Shown in pieces: positions 1-12,190 of a stretch of 64,000 nt of DNA. Numbering within the stretch: the first letter of the stretch is position 1; the number at the start of each line of letters is the position of its first letter. A program made the translations under genes and the position numbers. The notes below the pieces were generated by a model. That model saw nothing but the letters and a program-made list of their open reading frames with translations. It had not been told where the DNA came from and searched no databases. The stretch is from Ailurus styani (Eukaryota; Chordata; Mammalia; Carnivora; Ailuridae), in NCBI GenBank assembly GCA_002007465.1, contig LNAC01000272.1, positions 769,553 through 833,552 of the forward strand, given 5' to 3'.

Positions 1-32
1 GGCTTTAAACCGCTGAGCCACCCAGGCGCCCC
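1..32 (-). repeat. Carnivore SINE, head end only
   Basis: The reverse complement starts ggggcgcctgggtggctcag, the tRNA-derived head of the carnivore SINE. The rest of the element lies outside the window. Confidence 0.85.
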
Positions 33-1734
33 TTGTCCTTTTTTCTGAAGTGCCTTTTGGATATATCTGATCCTCCAAACTGATATTTCATTTTTTTTTA
101 AAGGAGTTCTTTTTGCTTTGAAATTTTTTGTTCTTTCCATAATTCCTTAGTAATAATTTCTTAATAATATTTTCTAGTTTACCAGTTCTTTCTCTGTGCC
201 CAGTCTGGAGTTTATCCCATTTATGGAATTTTTTATTTTCATGACTATGTGTTTTTTATTTCCAAGATTTCTAATTTTTAGTAGCAATTTATACAATTTC
301 CCTTTTGTGTAATTTCTTGCTCTTTATTAGTAGAAGTTATTCCTTCATATATCATGTTGATGACATCATAAGCATACATACAAGGTTTCTGTTGTATTGT
401 TTCATCAAATGATACTCACCAGCAGTGAATTCACATTGTGATCTATGATTTTGTTGGCTTTCTTACTTGGTGTTAGATTTAGTCTTATGCCCTAGAATTT
501 AGATTTCTGTGCTTAATTTTTATTGGGGAGGGTGTCTTTTGGTTACTCCTACCTGTCTTTGCTCACTCTGGCGGTTGTGAGTTCTTCCATCTGGCTTCCT
601 GCAGAAGCGTGGTTTCTGTTCTCTGGTGACGGTGGTGGTATCTTGATCTAGCCAGAGAGCTGGGGGTGACCCGATTGCTTCTTTGCTCTCCAGTCTCCCA
701 GGGCCGTGGATTGCCAAAGGTGCTAACCTCAGACAGTAGTTTGCACATGGATGTTTTTTCCAACTTCCTTTCCCTTCCCATCACCTGGGTTTAAGCAGAG
801 CCTGATTCTGGGCTCTTATCTCATGGGGAACTTGTAGATACCATTTGACCCAACAAGAGCCAGACTGCTGGCCGCCAGAGCCTGTGGCTGACAAGACACC
901 AGGACAACCGAGACTTCAACCCTGTCCATTGTGTTGTGTTTGTTCCTTCTCTGGTCCACAGCAAAAGTTGATTCTGTTGTTAAAGCATTGCTTATCTTTA
1001 TGGTTCCTTTTGGGGGGATATTTAATCTATCATTGCTGTGTATTCAGAGCAGAGGGGGTATATCAGAGTTGATTTTATCTAGTTGTCTTCACTAGAAGTA
1101 GGAGCTTGAGTATTTATATTTAGCTTCTGACACTTACAAGAAATAGAACTGCAGTTTCTGTAACTCTTTAAGGAGGTCAGGGGCCCTTAGGGATAATGCT
1201 TGTCTTTTTCGTCTTTATGTCCATGTACTAATTGTGGTGCCTTGTGTACATAGGAGATACTCAGCTGTATTCTTTGAGTGATGAAGTATCAAATATCAAT
1301 AGATGGTGTAAGGAGCTGATACCAAATGTATACTTATACTTACTTTCTCAAAACAGCTGAACATCACTGGGGGAATTCAGAAAAAGCAGAAGAACGATCA
1401 TGACACTTACCTTTGACTCGTGTTGAAAACCGTCCTATATGATCATCTCTTTTCAAACAAGAAAGGAATATTAATCTCACTATTTTTTGTTCTTAAAAGT
1501 GGGAACATTCCTCTTTCTATTAGACACTATGCTTTTTGAAAAGAGAACAAGTAGAACCTGAACCAGTAAGAATGGATTCAGATTAAGGACGTTTCAGGTC
1601 TGCCTGTCAGTGCTAAGGAGCTTTTCAAATGGGTATTTTAAAACAGGGATTACGTGTGGGCTTCTGCAGAAGAGTTACAGTAACCCTCTGAAATTATAGG
1701 CAACTGTATCAATCAAATTTTTTTTTTCCTGTAG
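33..1734. other. Intron 1, first part: no gene recognised
   Basis: AT-rich intronic sequence. I see no SINE, no coding exon and no copy of the expected endophilin first exon. The short open frames have no recognisable protein features. Confidence 0.6.
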
Positions 1735-2290
1735 AACAAACCACCTCAGAACATGGTGACTCAAAAGCAAAAACTATTCACAGTTTTGTGGGTTTATGAT
1801 TCGGGCCGGGCTCACTAGGGAGGTCTGTTGGTCTGGCTGACCTCAGTTGGGCTTGAACTTACTCCTCTGGTGGTAGTCAGCTGCCAAGTCAGTTGAGGTT
1901 TGGTGCTCTGAGAGGGCTCAGCTTGGAAGGCTTCTCTGTGCTCTGAGTGGGCTTCCATTCTCCAACATGGTAGCTCAGGCTTATTCATGTGGAGGTGGTT
2001 ACAGTGGAGCTCAAAGTGGGAACAGAAGTATCTACACGGCCACTTTATAGCTCTGATGTACCTATAAGGCCTGACCTCAGTGCTCATGCTGCGTTGCCTA
2101 CTTTCTATTCTGTTGACCCAAGCTAGTCACCAGGGAAAGAAATAGATGGCACTTATTAGTGGGAGGGGCTACAAGGCCCTGTGGCCAATTTTGCAGTCTA
2201 CCATGCAGGAAAGGGAGGGTGTCTCCTGGGGTGTGGTTGTGTAACTTTCATTGGAGTCTCAGAGTATTACCTCCAAAGTTAAGAACTAGT
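1735..2290. repeat. Old interspersed repeat, LTR-like
   Basis: Features such as 'ttttgtgggtttatgattcgg', repeated pairings of 'ctcagttgggc' and a 'gggaggggctacaaggccc...gtggcca' end resemble an ancient mammalian-wide repeat, possibly a MaLR-type LTR. A second, more diverged sequence of the same kind follows at about 2490-2905. Family not determined. Confidence 0.4.
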
Positions 2291-2489
2291 ATTTTAAATG
2301 GTTTGACTACTAAACAAAAGGTGTTTAGGGTGACCTAATTGATGGAGACTTCCACGTAAATGCTGCTTGGTGTGTGGCCCTGGGATTCTGCCTTGTTTCT
2401 GTGGAAGGTTATACCTTGTATCAGGGCATTAGGAAAATCACCTCTGACATCTATACTGAGCCTGAGAAACAAGAACTATTGTGTAGTGT

Positions 2490-2905
2490 ATCCGCCAGCT
2501 TTTGTTGAGTAACAGCACACTCCAGTGTTTCTTGTCAAACAGCCACCATCTCTTCAACTCCTGTTTCCATGGCTTTCTCCCATGCCTGCTGTCAACTGCA
2601 GGTCAACTAGGGGCTCTGATCCTGAGGATCGCCTGGTTGTCCTGAGGGGGGGTGGTTTGGGCCACTTGTCTCTCACCACCCAGCAAATTAGCCTAGGCCT
2701 ATTCACATGGTGGCAGCAGGGTTTCAAGAGAATGACTGAGAGCATGCAAGATCTACAAAGGCCTACGTTTCTGTCTGTGGTTCAAAATGGGTGTCAAGTC
2801 CAGATTCAAAAAGGGGAGGGGGAGTAGGTAGACTCCAACTCTGGCCAGGAGAAGCTGCAAAGAAATAGCTACAGGGAAGATAAAAAATCACAGCCATTGT
2901 TTATT
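2490..2905. repeat. Old interspersed repeat, related to 1735-2290
   Basis: Shares the order 'tgcaggtcaactaggggctc', 'cacatggtggcagcagg', 'gtagactccaactct' and 'gaagctgcaaagaa' with the same repeat class as 1735-2290. Strongly diverged. Confidence 0.35.
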
Positions 2906-3028
2906 CTTCCCCTATCTGCTCTGTCCAGGTAATTCCTCCTCACACCTCAAATATAAGTTGCCTATTGTCTACACCTACATTCCTCCTATTAAAGAATAAT
3001 GCTGTATTTGCAATAACAGTGTAAATAT

Positions 3029-3230
3029 GGCACCTGGGTGGCTCAGTGGGTTAAAGCCTCTGCCTTCGGCTCAGGTCATGGTCTCAGGGTCCTGGGATTG
3101 AGCCCCGCATCGGGGCTCCCTGCTGAGCAGGGAGCCTGCTTCCTCCTCTCTCTCTGCCTGCCTCTCTGCCTACTTGTGATCTCTCTCTCTGTGTCAAATA
3201 AGTAAGTAAAATCTTTAAAAAAAATAAAGG
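3029..3230 (+). repeat. Carnivore SINE (tRNA-derived), full length
   Basis: Head ggcacctgggtggctcagtg, then the gtgggttaaagcctctgcc type body, CT-rich segment and an AAATAAGTAAGTAAAATC tail with an A-run. The tRNA-derived A box is visible (tggctcagtggg). Confidence 0.93.
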
Positions 3231-3536
3231 TATAAACAAATTACGTTGATGTGCTTTTCTAAAGAAAGTGATTTAACTTATTTTCAGCCCTCTTCCTCTA
3301 ATGCAGCCCACATTGGAGCCAGAGTTGCTTTGCTAAAAGGTTTCTCTGACTACATACATTGTGTTGGACAAAGAATCTTTAGGGATTTCTCAGTTGTACC
3401 TTTAAGCTTGGCATGTGATAATTTGTGTGATCTGCCCTCTCTACCTTTCAGTGTTTATTTTCCTCCATTCTCCCTTGATTACTCGTCATTGTAGTCAAAC
3501 CAAATTTCCTGGTGTTTCTCGAATACATTTGCCCTC

Positions 3537-3712
3537 TACCAGTGAATCTTAACCATCCAGAGACATTTCTGGTTGTCCCCGCGTGGGTATGTGTGCGCTG
3601 CTGGGATTGAGTGGGTAGAGGCCAGGGATGATGTTAAGCATCTTGCTGTGCCCAGGACAGCCTCCTGCAACAGAGAATTATCTGGTCTAAATACCGGAGG
3701 GGCAAGGTGGTA
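3537..3712. repeat. hAT-Charlie fossil (MER20-like)
   Basis: Contains the recognisable core 'catccagagacatttctggttg', 'gagtgggtagaggccaggga' and 'caacagagaattatctgg', typical of a short non-autonomous hAT element. Confidence 0.6.
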
Positions 3713-3779
3713 AAACCCCGTCCTACACAGTGCTGTCTCTGGGTATTTTTTCACGCTGCCTTATGCTCTGAGGCTCATT

Positions 3780-4123
3780 CAGTGCTGCTTGTTGAAATGT
3801 CCCTTATCCTTAAATGGGCAGCTCAAATGCCAAGCCTTCTAGGAAACAGGTCCTGGATGTCCCTCTCCTCTCCTGCACTGTGGGCTCCCAGAATCCTCTG
3901 AATCACCCAAATGCCTGTTACTTGGTATGTTTACAATAATTCGTACCCAGCACTATTTTGTTCGGATTTTTCCTCCCTTGTAGTTCAGTTGAGTGTGTGT
4001 ATTAACTCTTCTGCTGAACTCTAGGTTCCTGGATGATAAGGATCTTATTTATCTGTGTTTCTCCTAGAGTACCTACCATGTACTTTACATATAGTAGGTG
4101 CATAATTAATATCTGTTGAGTGA
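3780..4123 (+). repeat. L2 3'-end fossil
   Basis: The end of the segment (gatcttatttatctgtg...atagtaggtgcataattaa) and its CT-rich upstream part match the remembered 3' end of LINE-2. It lies 185 bp upstream of exon 2. Confidence 0.5.
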
Positions 4124-4308
4124 GAAATATACATATTCTCATGTCCTTTGATTTGGTTACTTGTTTCCAACAATTTTCTTTAGAGGACTTAGTAAAAAAA
4201 AAATGCAACAAGCTGAACGTGAGTTTTTTTGTTTTTTTTGTAATAATTTGAGTCAGATACTGTGATAACAGATTGTACAATGCCGTTAACTTCTGTTTAT
4301 TTCTGCAG

Positions 4309-4377
4309 CTATTTAGTGAAAAAATAAGTGGCGTCGAAGGAACGAAACTAGATGACGAATTTCTTGACATGGAGAGG
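4309..4377 (+). CDS. SH3GL3: SH3GL3 coding exon 2 (N-BAR, start of helix 1)
   Basis: This exon encodes 23 codons, residues about 16-38, starting LFSEKISGVEGTKLDDEF and ending in MER. It follows the amphipathic helix-0 segment (exon 1) and opens the first long BAR helix. The acceptor is ...ttctgcag at 4301-4308 and the donor is AGG|GTAAGA at 4378. It starts and ends in phase 0, so it needs an upstream exon of whole codons. Human A3 has A where this sequence has V (SGVEG), from memory. The neighbouring sequence on both sides is intron with old repeats. Confidence 0.95.
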
Positions 4378-4699
4378 GTAAGAGAGCATGTTAATGTCAA
4401 TTGTATTACAAATTTGATTTTCATCGTGATGTGAGATGTACCGATAATGTAAAGTAAACGCAGTTAGTGGGAATCTGGGATGTAAAGACCCTCTAATGTG
4501 GAGCTGGGATATAGCTAGTTGGTTCCCTCTAGTGGACAAAAGTCAGAATGCTCAAAAAATGGTCAATTTTGGTAGTTATTGCAAGGAAAAGACCAAAGTA
4601 ATTGTGATGGTGTATCTGGAAAATCAAAATGTATTTCTGAGATGAGACCCTTCAAATACATAAAGATTGACTGACTATGTGGAAGACTCTGGCTCTGTT

Positions 4700-4870
4700 C
4701 CCATGTGTTGCAGAAGCTGTGTGACAGCGTTTATCTGGGTTCTGTCTCTAGAACCAGCAGTGTGAACTTGGATAAGCTCTTTCGTCTTTTCTGATCAGTG
4801 GCACAAGTTTGATAATGTGTGCCCTGCTTGCCTCACATGGATGCTGGGATAATTACTAAAAACAAAACAA
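4700..4870 (+). repeat. MIR-like fossil
   Basis: Weak similarity to the MIR core: 'agcagtgtgaacttggataagctctttcgtcttttctgat'. Very diverged. Confidence 0.35.
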
Positions 4871-5532
4871 ACAAACAAAAAAACCCAATATGTATGAAAG
4901 CATTTAGAAAAATACGATGAACTTGTTACAGAGGTGATCGTAACATGCTCCAAAGGAAGATTGTAGAATCTCTGTTCCTTTACCTGTTTCTTAGTCAGCT
5001 GTGTGGAGTAGCCGAGGTGGAGGTAGAACTAGGACTACTAGTAATTATCAGCTTCCTCAGTTGCCTTCCTCTTGGTCTTGGGCTGTTGAAACATGGCCCT
5101 GTTTTAATAACTAGACTCCCCAGGTGAGAGTGGGTAGAAAGAAAGCAAAGCATCTATCCTCAGATGTAATATCAAAGATACCTTATAGAGCAGGTTGTAG
5201 AGGTGTCATCAGAAGTGGGGGAGGAAGTCCAGTCGCAGGCTGTGGCTTGGAGAGTTCCTATCATCAGGATACCCTGGCCCTGGGCATACTGTCCTTTCTG
5301 GATGAGCACTGTTAAGTTTCTAGAAATGTTAATGCTTTGAGAGGAAAAGCTCATGTTGTTTTGCTTTTGAAAAAACTTAATTTCTGAAAATTGGAAAACA
5401 TAGAAATATTTTAACATCATTGGAATACCTGAAATTACTTTTAAAAATCCCTTGGTACATAAAATACCATGTGTAACTTTATTACTAACAAAATGATCCA
5501 GTTTAAATGTTAAATTGAAAAACGCATTTCAG

Positions 5533-5740
5533 GGCGCCTGGGTGGCTCAGTGGGTTAAAGCCTCTGCTTTCGGCTCAGGTCATGATCTCAGGGTCCTGGG
5601 ATCGAGGCCCGCATCGGGCTCTCTGCTCAGCAGGGAGCCTGCTCCCCCTTCTCTCTCTGCCTGCCTCTCTGCCTCCTTGTGATCTCTCTCCCTCTGTGAA
5701 ATAAATAAATAAAAATCTTAAAAAAAAAAAAAAGAAAAAG
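5533..5740 (+). repeat. Carnivore SINE with target-site duplication
   Basis: Full-length element with a clean head and poly(A) tail. It is flanked by near-identical 15-bp repeats at 5518-5532 and 5741-5755 (aaaaaCgcatttcag and aaaaaTgcatttcag). This is a young insertion in intron 2. Confidence 0.95.
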
Positions 5741-6092
5741 AAAAATGCATTTCAGCAATTTTAGTTTCAGTTGATGGACTGAAATCCCTCTTGTTTACTT
5801 CCTTTTCTTCCTAAAACCCAAGTGAATGACAAAGAAATATAAAAATAAAATCTATTTGTTTTCTTACAGCAGTGAAAAGCATGGAAATTTTGTGTGACCA
5901 GAAATTTTAAGGACTTTCTGGAAGAGATTAATTAGATAGTATCAGATCCCCTTAAAACATGGCACAGAAGTGACAAAGGAATGGAGATATTCCATGACAA
6001 ATCCTAACTATATGGAAGTGGAGGACTAATAGTAATGTCAAAGTGAAATTTGGGGAAAAAAAACACTAAATGGAAAAAGTTATGGAAAGGGA

Positions 6093-6295
6093 GGCACCTG
6101 GGTGGCTCAGTCAGTTAAAGCAGCTAACTCTTGATTTTGGCTCAGGTCATGATCTCAGGGTCCTGGGATTGGGCCCCTCCTCAGGCTCTGTGCTCAGCTG
6201 GGAGTCTGCTTGAGGATTCTCTCTCCCTCTCTCTTTGCCCCTTCCTCCTGCTTCTCTCTCTCTCTCTGAAATAAGTAAATCTTTTAAGAATTATT
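6093..6295 (+). repeat. Older carnivore SINE
   Basis: Head ggcacctgggtggctcagtc. The body 'cagttaaagcagctaactcttgatt' belongs to an older subfamily than the copy at 5533. A diverged A-rich tail ends around 6295. Confidence 0.88.
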
Positions 6296-6299
6296 TTAA

Positions 6300-7035
6300 A
6301 AAGATGCAGTTATACAGTCTATTGGAAAATTGTGATAGCTATGAACCATTATGCACCACATAACATGACATCTGAATACATAAGGTAAAAGTTGTCAGAA
6401 ATACATGGAAAATGGGCAAAGTCCAGAGTAGAAGATTTCACATACCTCTCATAAATAGCAGATTAAGTTGACAATAATAGATTGGCTCATAGACAATTAG
6501 TATAAGATATGATTAATAGTTCGATTATATTATAAATAGATGCAGATATCTGCATTCCTCAAATTGAGAATCTGTATTCTTTCTACATCCCTTTAGAACA
6601 GTTAAAACAATCATATGTTAGGCTCCAGAAAAAACTAAAAAAAAAAAAAAAAAGGAAAAAAAATCCCAGGGTAAAATCATTGAATATAAGGATTACAAGG
6701 AAGGTATATGTTTCCAATTCTGGATGTTTGGAAATTTAAAAATGTGTAAAAATTTTTCTTAAAGAAGAAATGAAAAGTAAAACCAAAGATCATTTAGTCA
6801 TGAGAGACAGAATTCTATATATCAGAACTTGTGGTATATGGCTACATCTTAAATACACTTAATAGAAAAGAAATGTTTGAAGAAAATGAATAAATCATTT
6901 AAGCCAAGAAGCTAGGAATATAACAGCAAATTAAATCACTTTAGGTGGAAGGGAGGAATCAATACAGATAAATGAGGGATTAATAAAATAGGAAACAATA
7001 ATGAAAAGGTAGAATCAATGAATAAAACGAAGAAC
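6300..7035 (+). repeat. LINE-1 ORF2 fragment, sense
   Basis: A-rich sequence with phrases of L1 ORF2 ('gaacttgtggtatatggct', 'aatagaaaagaaatg', 'gaagctaggaatataacagcaaattaaa', 'gtagaatcaatgaataaaac'). All frames are broken by stops. It ends at a TTTA simple repeat. Confidence 0.65.
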
Positions 7036-7086
<51 letters not shown>

Positions 7087-7090
7087 TTTT
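7036..7090. repeat. (TTTA)n microsatellite
   Basis: Uninterrupted TTTA/TTAT tetranucleotide run of about 13 units. Confidence 0.95.
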
Positions 7091-7410
7091 CAAAAAGCCT
7101 CCTTTACCAAGTGTGACTGAGAGAGAGAAGGGTAAGCACAAACAAATTACATAAGGAGTAAGATGATATAGTGACAGGTATGGATTCTTTTTTTGGGAGA
7201 GGGTTATGAATTCTTTTAAAAAATAATTTAAAAAATAGAATATTATGAATACCTCTGTACTTTCCCCTGTTTGTCCTGATGGCTTGCAGCGGACATCGCA
7301 TAGCATTTTGTTAACCTGAATATTTCCCCCTGCCCACAACATCCCCAGTTATTCTAGGAGGGAGGCTTTTTTTTACTTTATTGTTTTTAAACTGCATGGA
7401 TTATTTTTTC

Positions 7411-7618
7411 TTTCTTTTTTTTTTTTTTAAAGATTTTATTTATTTATTTCACCGAGGGAGAGAGATCACAAGGAGGCAGAGAGGCAGGCAGAGAAAGAGA
7501 GGGGGAAGCAGGCTCCCCGCTGAGCAGGGAGCCCGATGCGGGCCTCGATCCCAGGACCCTGAGATCATGACCTGAGCCGAAAGCAGAGGCTTTAACCCAC
7601 TGAGCCACCCAGGCGCCC
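7411..7618 (-). repeat. Carnivore SINE, antisense, with target-site duplication
   Basis: The reverse complement is a full-length young SINE. The T-run at the left is its poly(A). The 14-bp duplication tggattattttttc occurs at 7397-7410 and 7619-7632 without mismatch. Confidence 0.96.
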
Positions 7619-7632
7619 TGGATTATTTTTTC

Positions 7633-8540
7633 AGTGTTCATCCTGATTGCCCATACTTGCCAACATGGTTAGTGGGCATCTCTTTCATTTTGTAAAGGGT
7701 TGATTCCCAGTTTCGATTGCTGGGATGCTCTGGAAGCTTTTCTAGTCTGTGCACACCAGGCCTGTGAGTCTGACCATCTGTTTCTTGGCTTTTCCCCCCC
7801 AAAAGACAGAAAAGGATCTAAAGTAGAAAGTACCCCTGCCCACAGATCTCATTGTCATCCTTCAGAGATGACGCCTAGTTTCCTGGTGGCTTTTCACGTC
7901 TAAAGAATGTTGGATATGTGGAAAGGAACACACTAAACTGTGTCTTAGTTAATATGAAACTCAGGAAAGTTTATAAATCTAAAACCTAGTTTTTCTTAAG
8001 CTTAAACAGAACTGATGACTCTCATTATAAATTTAGTAATTTCAGCATAAAAACGATGATCATTTTCAGTTAGTCCTCATTCAGGTTCCCTTAAGTCATA
8101 GGCTTAACAGATTAAATCCCTAAACATTTATCTTCACTTACATAATTAAGCAGATTCCCTTGTACACCTCAGATGTTTAGAATCACAAATTCGATGCATG
8201 GAATTCGCTCCAACGTCACGTCAAATTTAAAATGGCATTTTCCTAAGTACTTAAATTTCTTGAAACTCTAGTAAAACATAAACATTTCGGTGATCCTATT
8301 CTCTTAAACATTTCAACGGTCTTCCTAAACAGTCGAGTACACTGAAGAGAGTTCAGAGCTTACAAAACTATTATAAGGCCAGATGCACGAAGGCACATGT
8401 GCCTAAGAAACGTGTGATTCATGGCTTTGTCATTTACACGCTGTCATTTTAGACCTTCCTGGGCCCCTGAGTTAAGGCACTCACTAAGGGGGAACAACTA
8501 CAGTTTCAAGCTGGTTGCGCTAGCTTGGTTGAAAGCTTCT
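7633..8540. other. Intron 2 segment: nothing recognised
   Basis: Unique-looking intronic sequence without SINE, exon or clear transposon. It has a few scattered CpGs. No function can be assigned. Confidence 0.5.
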
Positions 8541-9740
8541 GACCCCGACCAGATCATTGTTTTTTTCAGTTACGAAAATGACTTTCTTGTGTTAGAAATC
8601 ACTCTACAACTTGCTTTCTTTTCCTGACGATGCGCTGTGGGCATCTTTCCAGTATGTTTGGAGTTCCTTATACTTTCTGTCTGATGATTCAAGAGTATTC
8701 CTTTATTTGGGTGTTTCACGATTTATCCAATCTCTTATTGCTTATCATTTGAGTTGGTTTCAGTTTTTAATACGACATAAAATGGTCTAATGTCCTTTTA
8801 TGTCATTGGACTTTGCTGGCATGTTTCTAGATGATAAGTCTCTGGAAGTCCAAGAGTGGCACTAATATGCCCATTAACAGGTTCTTTACCTTGATCTCCA
8901 GAAGTTGAATCTGTTTTGCACTCCGTGTGTGAAAGGGCCCATTCCTCCACACCTGTATAATACCTAATATTGGGACAAATTAATTAAAAAATTTTCTTGG
9001 TCAATCTGGTGAATGAAAAGTATCTCCTTTTTAATTTAAATTTTTTCTATTTTGTCAAGTATTTGAACTTGTATTTTTCCCTGTTTGTGGATTCCCAGTT
9101 TATGTTCTTGTCTCTTCTAGTTGGGTTGGGTTTTTGTTTGTTTTGTTTTTTAAATGGGAGTACTATGTATTATGGATACTAACCATGTGTCCCTTGTACA
9201 GTCTTCTTTCTCTTTCATTTTGCCAATTTTGTGAAACTTTGTGTACTATGTCTTTTCATTGTTCAGTCTTTATAGGGTCAGAATTTTGGTCTTTTCACTT
9301 AAGACATTTGGATTTTAGGTCATGCTTAGAAGATTCTTCCCATCCCCATATTTCAAGATATGCTCCTATATAATTTAGTACCTTCACACTTTGTTTTTAG
9401 GTCGATATTTGTAATCCAGTATGTTGTGTGAGGCACGAACCTAACTTTATTATTAATTTGCCAAGTTGTAACAAAACAAAGAAAAAATTAAAATTGAGAT
9501 GAGATTTGAATTAATTTTACAAGTTATTTTGGGGGGAGGATTTACATATTTATACAATTAAACTTTCCCATTTAGAAATATGGTTTTTGAAATAGATATT
9601 GTACATTTCTCATATTTATTCCTTACTGCTGTGTATTTTTACATTGCTCTTATGAATGGGATCTTCTTTTCCCTTAAATTTTCTTTCACATTATTGATGG
9701 TATGAAATAAAGCTATTATAATGTGCATATTTAACTTTAT
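8540..9740 (-). repeat. LINE-1 3' region, antisense, degraded
   Basis: T-rich strand with phrases of the L1 3' end and ORF2 read backwards ('atgataagtctctgg', 'cttttcacttaagacatttgg', 'tatttttacattgctcttatgaatgggatc'). Heavily diverged, so internal borders are uncertain. Confidence 0.5.
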
Positions 9741-10319
9741 TATCTATTCTCACATTCAGTGGCTGGCTAACCAGCAGCCAGTGTCCAGGAATGGTTTTGT
9801 GGAAGGAAAGACTCAGTCTAAATGCGGTAGACAAAACATATGGGTGTTTATGTTAGTGATATGCTAGTGAGGATGATTATTCAATTGTTGATTTACAGTG
9901 GTAGTTTCTAATGTGAATCATTATTAGGCATCCTTACATGAGTATAGACATCAAGTTCACCCAGCAGACAAGGAAAGTTTGGCTCAGACATGCCTAGTAT
10001 TGGCTTGAGAGACCTTAAGTACATCCAGTGATTTAGTGGAGCGGAATGACTTGTCCGAGTTTTCTAAATATTACATGAATAACTCACTTTAATGTTTAAA
10101 AGAAAAAGAAATGAATGTTCTCCATCATCAAGGGGAGAAAGAGCTGTCCTAAAATCAAAGTGAGAAAATAATTGCTTGTCCCCCAAAATACTAAAATTCA
10201 TTTAGGTTACAATCACGATAATAACGTGTTCTATGTATTAAATTAATGCATATTACTCCTGTCTTTCTGTGAATTCAGTGTCATTTACCAACATTTTTAT
10301 GTTTTATTTTCTTTTAAAG

Positions 10320-10392
10320 AAAATAGACATTACCAATAAAGCTGTTGCAGAAATTCTTTCGAAAGCCACAGAATATCTTCAGCCAAATCCAG
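10320..10392 (+). CDS. SH3GL3: SH3GL3 coding exon 3 (BAR helix 1)
   Basis: Residues about 39-62, KIDITNKAVAEILSKATEYL then QPNP, plus the first base of an alanine codon. The QPNP motif is shared by the endophilin-A family just before the helix-1 insert. The acceptor is cttttaaag|aaaata and the donor is CCAG|GTAAAG at 10393. It enters in phase 0 and leaves in phase 1. The open frame runs past the donor into the intron until a stop at 10449-10451, so an unspliced read would add a short tail; this is incidental. Confidence 0.95.
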
Positions 10393-11554
10393 GTAAAGTT
10401 AGAAAATGTCTTGAAATATTCTCTTGTTCATTTGCTGTCACAGATCAATAACACATGTTTGCTTGACCTGTGGCTGACATAATTTAGAAACGATGTCTTT
10501 TGCATCCAAATAATAAAATTCAGTTTTTTTAGAGTCAAGCCTCCAGGGATCAAAGGTAGTTTCAGTGCATCCTAGCAGACACTTCTATGAATTATAGTGA
10601 CATCGTTCGGGTGGAGGCTTGGGCTTAGCCACAAGGCACCGCTAAGCAAAGTCATCTTTGTGTATATTTTGTGTATCTTTGTATGTATTTTCTTATTGAG
10701 GCATCTCCTCCTTTAGAAAAAAAAAATTCTGTCATCCTGCTCTTAAGGTGTATATTCCCTTGAAATTGCTTCCACAGAAGGATTTTCATTCTGAGGTTGT
10801 GAAGCAATACCCCTTGATGAGTTTTTCCTGGTTTGTGAAATCCAGAAACCAACAGGGGGCAGGGCCTCCAAGCCTCGAATTCTGCGCATTGCCAAAACCG
10901 CCTTTCCATTTTAGGAATCTAGTATTTGCACGTAGTGGCTGTGCTTCCCTTGGCTGTAGGAATCCGCACAGACCCAACCCTCCAAAAATCTAAACAGTAA
11001 AAATTTAAAAACATAAATTTTATAAAAATCGTGTCCAGAGAGGGTGGGTGTAGAAGTCTTCAGAATTGTATAGATGATTAGAATTTTAAGAACTATAATA
11101 AATATGTCTCTTCCCTGGCCTCCTCCATGATTGAGGTGAGCCACGTAAGTTCCTTTTCCTGATAAATCAGTCAGCACATACTTAGCAAGAGTTTACTCTT
11201 GGCGAGGGTTTTTCCTGGATTCTGGGGTGCTGTGAAGTTGGACCAAGATCCTATCCTCAAAGAACTGACATTGGAAGGGGGCAGGAATGGGGATGGGGTG
11301 GGCCAACAATGGAAGTGTCTGCTTGGACAGAGGCCTCTGGTTATTTCCAGTTTAATGGATACCCTGTCACATGCCTGTTACCTCCCAGTTTCTAACCTGA
11401 CAGGGGGAAGGAGGAGCCAAGAGGGGTGTGTGTGTGTGTGTGTGTGGTCTGTAGGAGAGTGAAGCCTTTGTGGGCAGGGACCAGGAGGAAAACCGCTTTG
11501 AAGCTGAGGTGGGCAAGATTTAGAAAGGCTGGCCCTTGGGAGCGTCTAAAGCAG
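10393..11554. other. Intron 3, first half: nothing recognised
   Basis: Intronic sequence after exon 3. The only simple feature is the short GT run at 11426. No SINE or exon seen. Confidence 0.5.
11426..11446. repeat. (GT)n microsatellite
   Basis: About ten GT units, interrupted at neither end by more than one base. Confidence 0.9.
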
Positions 11555-11690
11555 GACCAGCATTACCTGAGAGGCTGTAGGAAATGTAGAATCCTGGGCT
11601 CATCCCAAACTGCCTGAATCAGACTTTATGTTTTAACAGGATCCTTGGGTGATTTGTATGCGCCTTACGGTTTGAGAGGCGCTGGTCTAG
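11555..11690. repeat. hAT-Charlie fossil (MER5-like)
   Basis: Order 'agcattacctgagaggctg', 'aaatgtagaatcctgggctc', 'ctgaatcagactttatgttttaa' and 'ttgggtgatttgtatgcgcc' is that of a MER5-type element. Confidence 0.6.
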
Positions 11691-11769
11691 AATACGTGAA
11701 GACAAACATGTCATTATTAAAGTCAAATAAAATAAAAGTTGATCCCTTTACTTCCTGAAGTTATCTCAA

Positions 11770-12190
11770 ACACCACAAGCTAGTATCTGATTCACTCTCT
11801 GGCCTATAGAATAAAATCCCAAATCCTTAGCTTGGGATTCAGTTCACAGCCACATTTTCCATAGATACCTCCTGATTTGTCCCAATTTAATCCCTGCTTA
11901 GATCAAGCCGACCTGCTCTTTATCTGTTGGTTATGGACCATAAGCATTCCCTCTTCCACCCTTTGTTGACCCGATTTCTGCCTTTTTAGGGGCATCTTTC
12001 TGTCTTTATTTAACAATATGGTTTCCTTTTCCTGACATCATCCCCAACTTCATCAGTAAAGTATATTTTGTATATCCTGCCTTATAGTAGTAACTAGACT
12101 CAACTCCTTTAGGGCTGATGCTGGCCTGGGTCTCTCTGTAGGCCCAGTACTTGGCACGGGCTGTCCACAGAGCTGGATCAGTGGACACTC
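11770..12190 (+). repeat. L2 3' fossil
   Basis: The sequence runs in L2 3' order: 'ataaaatcccaaatccttag', a 'cctgctctttat' type middle, 'cttttcctgacatcatccc', and 'ttagggctgatgctggc...cagtacttggcacggg'. Confidence 0.5.

Noticed and set aside
3029..3100. tRNA-like A and B box sequences in SINE heads, as possible tRNA genes
   Set aside because: They belong to tRNA-derived SINEs: no full cloverleaf, and the same head recurs about twenty times.
1..4308. Search for SH3GL3 exon 1 (helix-0 segment) and promoter
   Set aside because: No matching coding segment or CpG-rich promoter seen. Exon 1 is expected far upstream because of the long first intron.
7036..7090. Repeat arrays as CRISPR-like structures
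   Set aside because: All arrays here are simple microsatellites or SINE parts without spacers, in a mammalian genome.
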